From Treponema phagedenis (GTDB lineage Bacteria > Spirochaetota > Spirochaetia > Treponematales > Treponemataceae), in NCBI RefSeq assembly GCF_008153345.1, contig NZ_CP042818.1, forward strand, positions 496,001 through 560,000: a DNA stretch of 64,000 nucleotides, given 5' to 3'. Position numbers and translations under genes: made by a program. Of the stretch, positions 5,808-13,923 are shown piece by piece. Numbering within the stretch: position 1 is the first letter of the stretch; each line of letters starts with the position of its first letter. A model generated the notes under the pieces. It saw only the letters and a list, made by a program, of their open reading frames with translations. It was not told the DNA's origin and did not search any database.

Positions 5808-7684
5808 AAGTATCAACAAAAGATATGGCGGATATTTTAAGCATAAGCCGCAAAGCGTTATTAGAAAAAGCGGGGCGGGAAAAATGGCAGTACGTTAAAA
5901 GGCAGGGCGGCAAGTTTTGGATAACCGAAAGCATGAGCGAAGATGTGCAGCTTGCCGTTCTTTCTGCCCGAGAGGTAGCAACAAAAACGCAAAGCGAATC
6001 GGGGCAGTTATTTACACAAGTTACCGAAGCGGAGCGAGATGTTGCAAAGCTTAGAATGTCAATCATAAACGCATACAACACCGCCGAGCTTTCGGCGAAG
6101 GAGTTTTGTAAGGCGTTTAATGCAGGGGAAATTTCCCTTGCATTAAAAGAGGCATACGGCAAGCATTTAAGCGAGCGCACCTTTTACCGCTGGTTAAGTG
6201 AGTTTACGCAAAGCGGGATTTCAGGAATAACCCCGCTATACTCTTCCGGCAATAGCCGCGGAGGCAGCGGGGCAAGTTTAACCGATGAAGAGAAGGACGT
6301 GCTCAAACATTTTTACTTAGACATTAACAGGCGAAGCATTAATCACTGCTTCCTTGCACTTAAAGCAAACTTACCGGATACAACGGCAACGTATCAGGTT
6401 TGTTATCGGTATTTAAAAAGTTTACCGCCTGCACAAGTTGACCGGTACCGCAAAGGCGAAACTTTCTTTGAAGCGCGGCACCTGCCGTACATTGAGCGAA
6501 ACAAACCGCTATACAAAAGCATGGAGCATGTGCAGGGGGATCACCATATATTAGATCGCGTGGTTAAGTACAAGGGAAAGCTAGTGCGGCCATGGGTAAG
6601 TACTTTTATTGATATGCGAAGCGGGGCGGTTTTAGGTTGGTGCGTGAACACAAACCCTTCAAGCCAAACAATTCTTGCGGCGTACTACATGATGATTGTG
6701 CGCTTCGGAATTCCTTTAGTTGTGCACGTCGACAACGGCAAGGACTACAAGGGTAAAGTAATCAAGGGTCAGAGTGCGCGCATGAAAGTCTTTGATGCGG
6801 CCGGAGTTGAGCGAGAAGAGGAAGTGCTTATCACCGGAGCAATTGTAACCTGCGGCAGTAAATTAATTTATGCAACGCCGTTCCATGGGCAATCGAAAGG
6901 CGTTCAAGAGCGGTTCTACGGGGTACTCGAAGAGTATTACTCAAAGAATACCGGGAACTATATCGGCAGCAATACGAGCGCCCGAGTTGACGAACAGCGG
7001 CTTTTTTGGAGAGCAATAAACGGCAAGGCAAAGCGGGATGATGTAAGCGAATGGGCTGATGTTGTAAACGAATTCGTCCACTGGGTGCATTGGTACAATA
7101 CCGAATGGGTTAGCAATGCAAAGGGGCGAAAAGGGCTAACGCCTGAGCAGGCTTTTTTAGAAAACTTACCTGAGAACTTGCGCGCCCCCGATATGGAAAC
7201 GGTAGAGCTTGCGCTCACGAAGGCGGAGGTGCGCACCGTTTCGAGAAACGGCATTCGAATTGGCAGCACCGAATATTGGGCTGAGGAGCTGCGGGGCTTA
7301 ACGGGGCAACAAGTAATAGCGCGGTTAAATCTCACCAATAAAAATGAAGTGCTCGTCTGCGATTCAAAGGGCAAGGTTTTATGCCGGGCGTATGCGGGCA
7401 TGTTTATTGAAACAGGCAATACAGAAGCGGACATGGAGTTTGTGCAATCGGTGCGCAAAAAGGTGCGCGCTTTTGTAAAAGACAATCCGCTTGAGCGGCT
7501 TTCGTTTAAACCTAAAAACATGCTTGAAATTGCGATGGAAGCAACCGGCATTGAAACGCCGCAAATCGATTCTTACATTCCGCAGATTGAAAAGCATGAA
7601 AAAGAAGAAAAAGAAACTGAACCTAAAAAGGGAAAGTATCAAAATTATTTTGATGCGGATGATTTACAAATACTAACATCATAG
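5804..7684 (+). CDS. Mu-type DDE transposase (MuA family)
   Basis: The protein has 626 residues, close to MuA (663). An N-terminal MerR-like DNA-binding segment (STKDMADILSISRKALLEKA) is followed by further end-binding HTH regions (about 90-190). The catalytic core has D246 in VQGDHH, D310 in HVDNGKDY and E369 in GVQERFYG, with spacing like MuA D269, D336 and E392. Then come a beta-barrel (about 450-520) and an acidic/basic C-terminal tail that in Mu contacts MuB. It performs strand transfer for integration and replicative transposition. The next gene is MuB-like. Confidence 0.92.
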   Translation: MKVSTKDMADILSISRKALLEKAGREKWQYVKRQGGKFWITESMSEDVQLAVLSAREVATKTQSESGQLFTQVTEAERDVAKLRMSIINAYNTAELSAKEFCKAFNAGEISLALKEAYGKHLSERTFYRWLSEFTQSGISGITPLYSSGNSRGGSGASLTDEEKDVLKHFYLDINRRSINHCFLALKANLPDTTATYQVCYRYLKSLPPAQVDRYRKGETFFEARHLPYIERNKPLYKSMEHVQGDHHILDRVVKYKGKLVRPWVSTFIDMRSGAVLGWCVNTNPSSQTILAAYYMMIVRFGIPLVVHVDNGKDYKGKVIKGQSARMKVFDAAGVEREEEVLITGAIVTCGSKLIYATPFHGQSKGVQERFYGVLEEYYSKNTGNYIGSNTSARVDEQRLFWRAINGKAKRDDVSEWADVVNEFVHWVHWYNTEWVSNAKGRKGLTPEQAFLENLPENLRAPDMETVELALTKAEVRTVSRNGIRIGSTEYWAEELRGLTGQQVIARLNLTNKNEVLVCDSKGKVLCRAYAGMFIETGNTEADMEFVQSVRKKVRAFVKDNPLERLSFKPKNMLEIAMEATGIETPQIDSYIPQIEKHEKEEKETEPKKGKYQNYFDADDLQILTS

Positions 7685-7695
7685 GAGGAATGAGA

Positions 7696-8631
7696 ATGAG
7701 TGATGTTTCGATTGATAATCTTTCAGTTAAAGAAAGGTTGAAGGAAGCGCTGCTGCGTTTTGACATAAGTCAAACGAAAGCGGCAAAAGAAATGGGTTAC
7801 ACATCGAGTGTATTAAGTCAATATTTAAATGACACGTACCGCGGCGATGTTGTAAAAGTTGAAGAGGCAATAATCAAATGGATTGCGCGCAAAACCGAAA
7901 ACGCCGGCAAAAAACATGTCGCAATAATTGAAACCACTGCGATGCGGCAAATGAGCCGGGCAATTCGGCTTGCGCACGATGAAAAGGACATCGCCCTTAT
8001 TGTAGGAGATGCCGGAAGCGGAAAGACAACAACAGCCGAGCAATACGTTCGCGACAACCCGCGCACTTCTATTTTGATTAAGTGTTCCGGGGCAATGAGT
8101 AAGAGACGCATGACCGAAGAGATTGCGCGGCAAATAGGACTAAATACGTATCGCGTTAAGTTTGATAACCTCGTTGATATGGTAAGTGAGGCGTTAGCGG
8201 AAAAAGAAGCAATTGTAATTATTGATGAAGCGGATAGTCTTCGCGATGATGCCTTAGAGTTTAGCCGCAGGCTCATTAACGATTTAGGAGAAACGGGTCT
8301 TGTGTTGATAGGACTTCCCGGGCTTGCTGCCCGCATTCAAAACTTAAAGAATGACCACCGCCAGCTTGAAAGTCGCATCGGGGTATTTTTGAAATTACAA
8401 GGGCTTATGAAAGTCGACGCTGAAAGAATAACCGAGAGTGTGTGGCCTGAAGTTTCGCAAGAAATTACGGAATCCATTTATGAGATTTCAAAACGAGATA
8501 TTAGGCAGTTTGTAAAAATTATAAACCGCGCGCAAAACATCATGGTTACAAACAAACTTGAAATGCCCAATGTTGAAATAATCGAGATGGCGGGCAAAAT
8601 GATTTTACGCAGAAATTATATAGGGGGTTGA
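7696..8631 (+). CDS. MuB-like AAA+ ATPase (target-DNA activator)
   Basis: The product has 311 residues. The ATG at 7696 is preferred over 7690 because TAGGAGG is seven bases from it. An N-terminal HTH (SQTKAAKEMGYTSSVLSQYL) is followed by an AAA+ core with Walker A GDAGSGKTT (about residue 100) and Walker B AIVIIDEAD (about 172). MuB homologues form DNA filaments, select targets away from the phage's own ends and activate the transposase. It is coupled to the next gene, which starts one base after its stop. Confidence 0.9.
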   Translation: MSDVSIDNLSVKERLKEALLRFDISQTKAAKEMGYTSSVLSQYLNDTYRGDVVKVEEAIIKWIARKTENAGKKHVAIIETTAMRQMSRAIRLAHDEKDIALIVGDAGSGKTTTAEQYVRDNPRTSILIKCSGAMSKRRMTEEIARQIGLNTYRVKFDNLVDMVSEALAEKEAIVIIDEADSLRDDALEFSRRLINDLGETGLVLIGLPGLAARIQNLKNDHRQLESRIGVFLKLQGLMKVDAERITESVWPEVSQEITESIYEISKRDIRQFVKIINRAQNIMVTNKLEMPNVEIIEMAGKMILRRNYIGG

Positions 8632-8632
8632 T

Positions 8633-9334
8633 ATGAGCGAAAAAAAAGATTTACCGGCTGATTTAGGCATTAACAAAAAAACTACAAACAAGGTTTTGAG
8701 TTTACAAAACGATCTTGTAAAAGTTTTAACAACGGCAACATTGCGGGCTTTTGAAATTGGGAAAATTTTATACACCGTCGAAGCGAACAATTCAAAAGGC
8801 AGACAAGCGTTTGTAGATTGGGTAACAAAGGATTTAAAAATCTCGTGGCAAACGTGTTTGAACTATAAAAAGCTTTTTGTGTTTTTCTATCAGGATCCCG
8901 AACGCTTGGAAAACCTTACCATTATGCAAGCGTACGCAGAAGCGGGCATTGCGGTTAAAAAAGCCTTACCACCTCCGAAAGAAGAGTATGAAGAGGTATT
9001 TACCGCAGGCGAAGAGGAAGAAGCATACGATGCAGAGCTTGCCGAAATATTTAAGCGCAATCCTTTAAGCGGAATACAACTCAAGAAGTATCGCGTGAAT
9101 GTTGAGGACGGCACGGTTTGGGGCTTCAGGAAAGGCTACGGCAGAATTTCAATTGCGGATATTCGCCTGACTAAACCTGCGGGGCTTCCCGAACTTGAAT
9201 GGCTTACCATGCAAAACGAAGTGCAAATTGTTTTTGAAAAGTATTTTGAAAAAATAGAGCGGTGCGAAGATGAGGGCGTAATTCCTGAACCTGAAGACAC
9301 GCCGTTTGGATTAAAACATATCGGCAGGAGGTGA
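8633..9334 (+). CDS. DUF3102-like phage protein
   Basis: The protein has 233 residues. The N-terminal half (FEIGKILYTVEANNSKGRQ, FVDWVTKDLKISWQTCLNYKKL) resembles DUF3102-type proteins, which have a helical 'IG-L--VK----F--W----L-S-RTA-NYM' pattern and are found with replication or partition genes on mobile elements. The C-terminal half is acidic. It sits between MuB and Gam among early genes. Exact function unknown. Confidence 0.55.
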   Translation: MSEKKDLPADLGINKKTTNKVLSLQNDLVKVLTTATLRAFEIGKILYTVEANNSKGRQAFVDWVTKDLKISWQTCLNYKKLFVFFYQDPERLENLTIMQAYAEAGIAVKKALPPPKEEYEEVFTAGEEEEAYDAELAEIFKRNPLSGIQLKKYRVNVEDGTVWGFRKGYGRISIADIRLTKPAGLPELEWLTMQNEVQIVFEKYFEKIERCEDEGVIPEPEDTPFGLKHIGRR

Positions 9335-9338
9335 GAAT

Positions 9339-9533
9339 ATGAAAGTAAGTGCTGACGCATATAGCTTGCTTGATAGCAAACTTTTTGAAATTGAAAATAC
9401 GGCAACTTCGGGGATTTTACAAAAAAACCCGCGCGATTGTTGTGTGGAAATTAAAAATATTGTCTTTGAAATAAGGCAGATTTTAAAAAATGAATTTTAC
9501 ATCGATGGCGGTGATGAACCGCCTGCGGCGTAA
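9339..9533 (+). CDS. Small hypothetical phage protein
   Basis: The product has 64 residues with an AGGAGGTG ribosome site just before the ATG. It is helical with a Cys-Cys pair (RDCCVEIKN) and an acidic end. No family recognised. It lies in the early operon before Gam. Confidence 0.55.
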   Translation: MKVSADAYSLLDSKLFEIENTATSGILQKNPRDCCVEIKNIVFEIRQILKNEFYIDGGDEPPAA

Positions 9534-9574
9534 AAGATAAAAAAAATAAACATAAAACTTTAGGAGGTTTTATA

Positions 9575-10087
9575 ATGGCGAAGTACAAACCGAGTACGGG
9601 AAAAATTGAATCGATTGAGGAAGTCAATAGCGCACTTAAAACTATCGGACTTCTCGAACATGAACTTGATTTAATTGACGCAAAATCAAATAAAGAGATA
9701 AGCGCAATTAAAGAAAAGGCAGCAAAGGACGGAGAGGGAAAGCGAAAGCAAATTGCAGAGCTTGCCGCAAAAATTGGAGCCTTCGCCGAATACAATCGTG
9801 ATGAATTATTCATCGATAAAAAAACGATTGAACTTACATTCGGAACTTTCGGATTTAGAAAATCGACAAGCATTAGTATTAAAACAAAAACGACAGTCGG
9901 TCTTCTGGAAAAACTCGGGCTGACCGATTATATTCGACTTAAAAAAGAAGCCGACAAGGAAAAGATGGCAGAGCTTGACGATGAAACGCTTGCACAAGTT
10001 GACGCCGTTCGAAAGGTAAAAGATACTTTCTTTTGCGAGGCAAATAAAGAAGAGGTTAATCGAGACCTTCTTAAAAGTGCCGGTTAA
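9575..10087 (+). CDS. gam: Gam-like host-nuclease inhibitor
   Basis: The protein has 170 residues, the usual Gam length. A long N-terminal coiled coil (about 15-75, IEEVNSALKTIGLLEHELDLIDA) precedes the small beta domain TIELTFGTFGFRKSTSIS typical of Mu Gam. Gam proteins are Ku-like and bind the ends of linear DNA to shield them from RecBCD-type exonucleases. TAGGAGGTTTTATA precedes the ATG. A strong terminator follows (10106-10131), closing this early unit. Confidence 0.85.
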   Translation: MAKYKPSTGKIESIEEVNSALKTIGLLEHELDLIDAKSNKEISAIKEKAAKDGEGKRKQIAELAAKIGAFAEYNRDELFIDKKTIELTFGTFGFRKSTSISIKTKTTVGLLEKLGLTDYIRLKKEADKEKMAELDDETLAQVDAVRKVKDTFFCEANKEEVNRDLLKSAG

Positions 10088-10105
10088 TTTTTAAAGCCAA
10101 ACCAT

Positions 10106-10131
10106 ACAGGGGAAAAAACTTTTTCCCCTGT
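10106..10131 (+). terminator. Intrinsic terminator after gam
   Basis: ACAGGGGAAAAA/TTTTTCCCCTGT arms (12 bp) with a one- to two-base loop, followed by GTGTATTTTTATTC. Confidence 0.75.
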
Positions 10132-10166
10132 GTGTATTTTTATTCAAATTAAGGAGAGATGTTATT

Positions 10167-10613
10167 TTGTTGAGAGAGCGAAAACAAAAAATTGCACTTA
10201 TTCATATTGCAAAAAAAGAGCTTGGGTTAAACGATGAAAACTATCGCGCGATTCTTTTAAATGCTAATATAAATTCCGCAAGCGAAATAGAAAGCGAGGA
10301 GCAGTTTAAAATAATTATGCGCGCCTTTGAAAACTTAGGATTTAAGCGCACACTTTCTAATTATGAATTTAAAAATAAACGCTCAGGAGGCGGGGCTAAT
10401 CGCTTAACTTCAAAACAAGAATACTATATACGGGGCTTGTGGGATTTAGCAAGCCGCAACCGAAGTGAGCGGAGCCTTCGGGCAATCGTGTATCGAATAA
10501 CCGGCGAATACGATATTTCATGGCTTAGCAAAAAAGACGCAAGTAAGGTTATTCTTGCCTTACGAGATATTTGCAAAAAGGCAGGATATAATCCTGATAC
10601 AAAACAAAGTTAA
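10167..10613 (+). CDS. GemA-like regulatory protein (DUF1018)
   Basis: The product has 148 residues with TTG start and AAGGAGAG eight bases upstream. IHIAKKELGLNDENYRAIL and LTSKQEYYIRGLWDLA match the GemA/DUF1018 family of Mu-like phages, which affects host gyrase and gene expression. The C-terminal WLSKKDASKVILALRDI is also typical. It opens the middle-gene block after the gam terminator. Confidence 0.75.
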   Translation: MLRERKQKIALIHIAKKELGLNDENYRAILLNANINSASEIESEEQFKIIMRAFENLGFKRTLSNYEFKNKRSGGGANRLTSKQEYYIRGLWDLASRNRSERSLRAIVYRITGEYDISWLSKKDASKVILALRDICKKAGYNPDTKQS

Positions 10614-10631
10614 AAAAAAGAGGATGTAAAA

Positions 10632-11036
10632 ATGTTTTTGACGCCCTGTGAATGTGCTCAAATTATGAGCGAAATTGAAAACAAAGAAGTATCGGTTAGG
10701 AAAGTGTATTACTTGCTTGAAAGTTTTGAATTGCTTGCGGTTAAAATCGGTAATAGTTACAAAATAACAATACAAGAATTGGAGGAGTATTATGAGCGAA
10801 GGGATCCGCGGTGTGCAGGAATTGTTAGAGAACTTGCCGGCAATATTAAGCGTCAAAGAGGTGGCGGATGTTTTCAACGTAAGCCAAATCACTATCCGTC
10901 GATTGATATACAAGAGGAATTTAAATGCGTACAAAATCCCGGGAGAGCGGGAGTGGAATATCAACAAGTCAGATTTAAAAAAGTTTATCGAAAGAAACGA
11001 AACGATAAACAATTAGAATTTTGTTTTTCAGCGTAA
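10632..11036 (+). CDS. HTH-type phage protein with a nested downstream gene
   Basis: The frame codes for 134 residues. The first 55 form an HTH_17-like module (ECAQIMSEIENKEVSVRKVYYLLESFELLAVKIG, then YKITIQELEEYYERR). The rest has poor coding character and contains, in another frame, the complete 74-residue HTH gene 10792-11016. Either the two genes truly overlap or an indel near 10800 has lengthened this frame past its original stop. Middle or late regulators of Mu-like phages lie at this place. Confidence 0.45.
   Translation: MFLTPCECAQIMSEIENKEVSVRKVYYLLESFELLAVKIGNSYKITIQELEEYYERRDPRCAGIVRELAGNIKRQRGGGCFQRKPNHYPSIDIQEEFKCVQNPGRAGVEYQQVRFKKVYRKKRNDKQLEFCFSA
10792..11016 (+). CDS. Small excisionase-type HTH protein
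   Basis: The protein has 74 residues: LSVKEVADVFNVSQITIRRLIYKRNLNAYKI followed by WNINKSDLKKFIE is a complete HTH_17 winged-helix domain. TTGGAGGAG lies six bases before the ATG. It is probably a transcription regulator taking the place of Mor or C in Mu. It sits entirely inside the longer frame 10632-11036. Confidence 0.65.
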   Translation: MSEGIRGVQELLENLPAILSVKEVADVFNVSQITIRRLIYKRNLNAYKIPGEREWNINKSDLKKFIERNETINN

Positions 11037-11077
11037 AAAAACACTTTAGGATTTTTTATATCTTAAAGTGTTTTTTT
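11036..11077 (+). terminator. Terminator before the lysis cassette
   Basis: AAAACACTTTA/TAAAGTGTTTTTTT inverted repeat with T run; separates middle regulators from the endolysin gene. Confidence 0.7.
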
Positions 11078-11120
11078 ATTTCTATGTATCTCTTCTCCGA
11101 TTTTTCCCGCTTCTCTTTCT

Positions 11121-11126
11121 TATAAT
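11121..11126 (+). promoter_or_regulatory. -10 box of a likely leaderless endolysin mRNA
   Basis: TATAAT at 11121-11126 lies only seven bases before the endolysin ATG (11133), with no recognisable -35 at 17 bp and no SD. Transcription would begin at or beside the ATG. A weak -35 fits an activator-dependent late promoter as in Mu. Confidence 0.45.
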
Positions 11127-11132
11127 GTTTTT

Positions 11133-11687
11133 ATGAATATTGAAAAACAAATGTTAACGGTAAATCCGTTTTCCCGTCCAGGGCAAAAGCTGCAAGAGGT
11201 TAAGGGAGTGGTTATTCACTGGGTTGCAAACCCCGGAACAAGTGCACAAGCAAACAGAAACTATTTTGAAAGTTTAAAGCGGCAGAAAAAAAAAGACGGA
11301 GCCAGATACGCTTCAGCACATTTTATCATCGGCATTACAGGCGATGTACTGCAATGTTTACCGATTGATGAAGTAGCCTATCATGTCGGCGCGTGGAAAT
11401 ATCGGGATGGCATTGAGTACCGTTTAAGTTCGTATCCGAATAATTGCACCATCGGCATTGAGCTTTGTCATAAAAATTGGACGGGTGCATTTACAGAGGA
11501 AACGCTTGCAAGTGCAATTGTACTTACCGCAACTTTGTTAAAACAATTTTCATTAAATCCGCAAACAGATTTATACCGGCATTTCGACATCACCGGTAAA
11601 GACTGTCCGCGATATTTTATCGGCAACCTCGGCGCATGGATTGATTTTAAATGTGCCGTTGAAAAATATTTAATAAGCATTTTATAA
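11133..11687 (+). CDS. N-acetylmuramoyl-L-alanine amidase (endolysin)
   Basis: The protein has 184 residues, an amidase_2/PGRP-type domain. Zinc ligands are visible as the His in GVVIHWVANPG (about residue 28), the His in YRHFDITGKDCPR near the end, and the Cys/Asp position in KDCPR. Substrate contacts ASAHFIIG and IGIELCH are also present. It cuts the amide between MurNAc and the peptide stem to release phage. It has no signal peptide, so needs the holin-like protein that follows. Confidence 0.88.
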   Translation: MNIEKQMLTVNPFSRPGQKLQEVKGVVIHWVANPGTSAQANRNYFESLKRQKKKDGARYASAHFIIGITGDVLQCLPIDEVAYHVGAWKYRDGIEYRLSSYPNNCTIGIELCHKNWTGAFTEETLASAIVLTATLLKQFSLNPQTDLYRHFDITGKDCPRYFIGNLGAWIDFKCAVEKYLISIL

Positions 11688-11710
11688 ATGCTTAAAAAAG
11701 GAGTTAAAAA

Positions 11711-12046
11711 ATGTTTGAACTTATGAATTTCCTCCCGGTATTCGTACTCATTGCGGTGCTGCTCACCGTTATTTTTACGGAACTTATCAAAAAGCTTGAT
11801 GTGAAAGATAAACTGAAAGGCTATCGCGTATGGATACCTTTTTTGTTTTCCGCTCTTTTTGCGTTTCTTTTACAGTTTGGCGAGTTTATTAAAATCCGCG
11901 AGGTGTGGTTTTGGGGAGCGACTATTTTCGGATTGAGTGTATTTTTTTATGAAGCTATTTTGAAAAAAATACAAGAGACGTCATATCCTAAAAAAGAAAC
12001 TGAAACGGATGAAGAGGGAAATAAAAAGAATGTGTACAAAATTTAA
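11711..12046 (+). CDS. Holin-like membrane protein
   Basis: The protein has 111 residues with three hydrophobic helices (LPVFVLIAVLLTVIFTELI, the FLFSALFAFLL segment, and WFWGATIFGLSVFFYEAIL) and a charged C-terminus, the form of a class I holin. AAAGGAG precedes the ATG. It directly follows the endolysin and overlaps the next gene by 17 bases. Confidence 0.6.
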   Translation: MFELMNFLPVFVLIAVLLTVIFTELIKKLDVKDKLKGYRVWIPFLFSALFAFLLQFGEFIKIREVWFWGATIFGLSVFFYEAILKKIQETSYPKKETETDEEGNKKNVYKI

Positions 12047-12392
12047 AAAACGAATACAAGAAATTTTGTCACGCATTACAGCGCTTTTAAAACAAGCGAT
12101 TGCTTTTTTTAAAACGCATTGGAAAGCGTTTGCCGCAGCCTGTTCGGCTGCGGCAGCGGGCTTTTTGTATGTCGTTTTTAAAAATAAACATCGATGTAAA
12201 AAAATACTTTTTGCCGCAAAACAAAATGCGGAAGGCGAAAGGGAAAAAGAATATGAAAAAGTTAATCAAACTCCTGCAGGTGATCTTGTTTCTGGTGCTC
12301 ACAATGCAGATGAGTTACAGTCAACCAAAGACGACATCAAAAGCGATGCCGCATCAGCAATTCAAAATAGAATTGAAGAAAGCGGATTATAG
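12030..12392 (+). CDS. Single-pass membrane protein, spanin-like position
   Basis: The product has 120 residues from the ATG at 12030 (MCTKFKKRI). A basic N-terminus precedes one helix (AFAAACSAAAAGFLYVVF, about residues 35-55), then a long charged, helical tail. It overlaps the next gene for about 140 bases in a different frame, as inner-membrane spanins (Rz) do with outer-membrane spanins (Rz1). Family membership cannot be shown from sequence similarity. Confidence 0.45.
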   Translation: MCTKFKKRIQEILSRITALLKQAIAFFKTHWKAFAAACSAAAAGFLYVVFKNKHRCKKILFAAKQNAEGEREKEYEKVNQTPAGDLVSGAHNADELQSTKDDIKSDAASAIQNRIEESGL

Positions 12393-12651
12393 TAAATCCG
12401 AAGTTGAAAAGATTATTGCAATTTGTTTTGAGGAAATGAACACGAGTATTGACCGCGCATTTGATGAAGGGTACAAGCAAGGTCTACTCGCCGCCTCTCC
12501 CGATGCTGCTTATTATAAACGTTTAAGTAAAGATTTAGAAAAGGAAGTAAACCGCTTACAATCATGGCGAGTTGTGCCGTGGTGGACTATCCCGCTTTGC
12601 ATTGCCGGAGGTACAGCTCTCGGCTTTAGTTTTTCGTATTTAAGGAAATAA
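12253..12651 (+). CDS. Exported/membrane protein overlapping the previous gene
   Basis: The product has 132 residues from the ATG at 12253 (MKKLIKLLQVILFLVLTMQ, a signal-peptide-like helix), then a helical middle with KSEVEKIIAICFEEMN and a second hydrophobic helix near the C-terminus (WTIPLCIAGGTALGFSFSYL). The frame is open further upstream but that part is the other gene's shadow. It lacks a clear lipobox, which argues against a classic Rz1 lipoprotein. Confidence 0.5.
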   Translation: MKKLIKLLQVILFLVLTMQMSYSQPKTTSKAMPHQQFKIELKKADYSKSEVEKIIAICFEEMNTSIDRAFDEGYKQGLLAASPDAAYYKRLSKDLEKEVNRLQSWRVVPWWTIPLCIAGGTALGFSFSYLRK

Positions 12652-12655
12652 AAAA

Positions 12656-13054
12656 ATGGGATTTGAAAGTTTAATCATAGCGGCGAAAGATTGGGGGCCG
12701 ACGGCGGTAACAACGATTATAGCGTTTGTCATCTCGTATCTTTTTAAACAGCAAATGAAAAACGCCGCAGAGGACGCAGCACGTTCTGATGAGTTTAAAA
12801 AAAATCTTGCAAACGGGTTGAATCGTTTAGAAGAAAATTTCAATAAAAATGTTTCGGAATTAAAACAAAAAATTGAAAAACAACAAAATGAAATTGATAC
12901 GTTAAAGTTAGAAAAACTTGAGCGAGAAGATTTCTATAAAGACATGGGCGGTTGGCGGGCTGAAATAAATCGGCTGCAAGATTTAGTCATCAATCAAAAT
13001 AATAGTACGCTGCAAAAGATTATTGAACTTTGGCAATCACAAAATAAAAAATAA
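12656..13054 (+). CDS. DUF2730-like phage protein (TM + coiled coil)
   Basis: The protein has 132 residues with one N-terminal membrane helix (about 16-30) followed by a long coiled coil (KNVSELKQKIEKQQNEIDTLKLEKLE). This architecture and its place just before the wHTH and small-terminase genes match DUF2730/Mu gp25-type proteins. Function in the family is unknown. Confidence 0.55.
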   Translation: MGFESLIIAAKDWGPTAVTTIIAFVISYLFKQQMKNAAEDAARSDEFKKNLANGLNRLEENFNKNVSELKQKIEKQQNEIDTLKLEKLEREDFYKDMGGWRAEINRLQDLVINQNNSTLQKIIELWQSQNKK

Positions 13055-13080
13055 ATTTAAAAAAGAAGAGGTAAAAAAAA

Positions 13081-13371
13081 ATGAAAGGAAACAAAAAGTT
13101 TTTACGCGGTGAAATTTTAAACTATTTAATGACAACATACCCTGACGGGATTCCGGAACAAGTATTATTTCACCGTTTCTATGAATATAACGAAACGGAA
13201 GAAATCAAAATGTCAACAGAGTACCTGACCGAAAAAGGGTACACGGAAAAAAAAGAAGTGCCGCATCCGTACAAAGAAAAACAAAAGGTTCGCTGGTTTA
13301 AAATAACCGCAAAAGGCATTGACCTGCTTGAAGGAAACATCTCGAAAGACGCCGGCATAGTCCTCGACTAA
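13081..13371 (+). CDS. Winged-helix phage protein (Mu gp26-like position)
   Basis: The product has 96 residues. Helices RGEILNYLMTTYPDGIPEQVLFHRF and a beta-wing (EKGYTEKKEVPHPYKEKQKVRWFKITAKGIDLLEG) form a typical winged-helix fold. Mu-like phages carry such a protein between DUF2730 and DUF3486 genes. AAGAAGAGG precedes the ATG. Confidence 0.6.
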   Translation: MKGNKKFLRGEILNYLMTTYPDGIPEQVLFHRFYEYNETEEIKMSTEYLTEKGYTEKKEVPHPYKEKQKVRWFKITAKGIDLLEGNISKDAGIVLD

Positions 13372-13386
13372 ACAAGGGGGCAAACT

Positions 13387-13923
13387 ATGGGCGCAAAAAG
13401 TAAAGCGGAAGAGCACGGACTCGTTGAACTCATTATCGAAAAATGGGAAGGCGGAAAAAACACAATCGTTTATGTTACTGAAGAAGTAAATAAAAAAATA
13501 CAAGAGCTCGGCCTTAAGGTTACGTTAAGCCGCGAAGGCATTCGGCGGGTTATAAAATCTCACAAAGAAGAAATTGAAGATGCAAAAAAAGCGATTGAGT
13601 CTGCAAAGGCAATGGCGGAAGTTTTAAAAGACTATCCCGGCACCGAAGCAAGCGAAGCAGTCCTTATGCAAATGACAAGTCTCATCTCTAAAGATTTGCG
13701 TACAATCGATAGTTTGGAATTTGAAGACCCGAAAGAATTACTTTTAACTACTGCGCGCATTGCAGAAGCTCAATTAAAACTTTCAAACTACAGAACAAAA
13801 GCAGCAAAGGCATTGGAGAAAGCAAAAGGGGAAATTAAAAAAGAATTGCAAAATGCAATCAAAAACGATCCAGAACTTTTACAAAAGCTTTGCGCAATAG
13901 TGGATAAGGCAGAAGTAAAGTGA
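13387..13923 (+). CDS. DUF3486 protein (Mu gp27-like, small terminase candidate)
   Basis: The protein has 178 residues. An N-terminal HTH-like part (TLSREGIRRVIKSHKEEIEDAKKAIE) is followed by helical repeats, like the DUF3486 family found right before the large terminase in Mu-like phages. It likely recognises phage DNA for packaging. AAGGGGGC precedes the start; the stop overlaps the GTG start of the terminase (GTGA). Confidence 0.7.
   Translation: MGAKSKAEEHGLVELIIEKWEGGKNTIVYVTEEVNKKIQELGLKVTLSREGIRRVIKSHKEEIEDAKKAIESAKAMAEVLKDYPGTEASEAVLMQMTSLISKDLRTIDSLEFEDPKELLLTTARIAEAQLKLSNYRTKAAKALEKAKGEIKKELQNAIKNDPELLQKLCAIVDKAEVK

Noticed and set aside
5804-8631. Tn7/Tn552-like transposon instead of a phage
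   Set aside because: Gam, GemA-like, DUF3486, terminase, portal and gpF genes follow in Mu order, and a CI-type repressor precedes.
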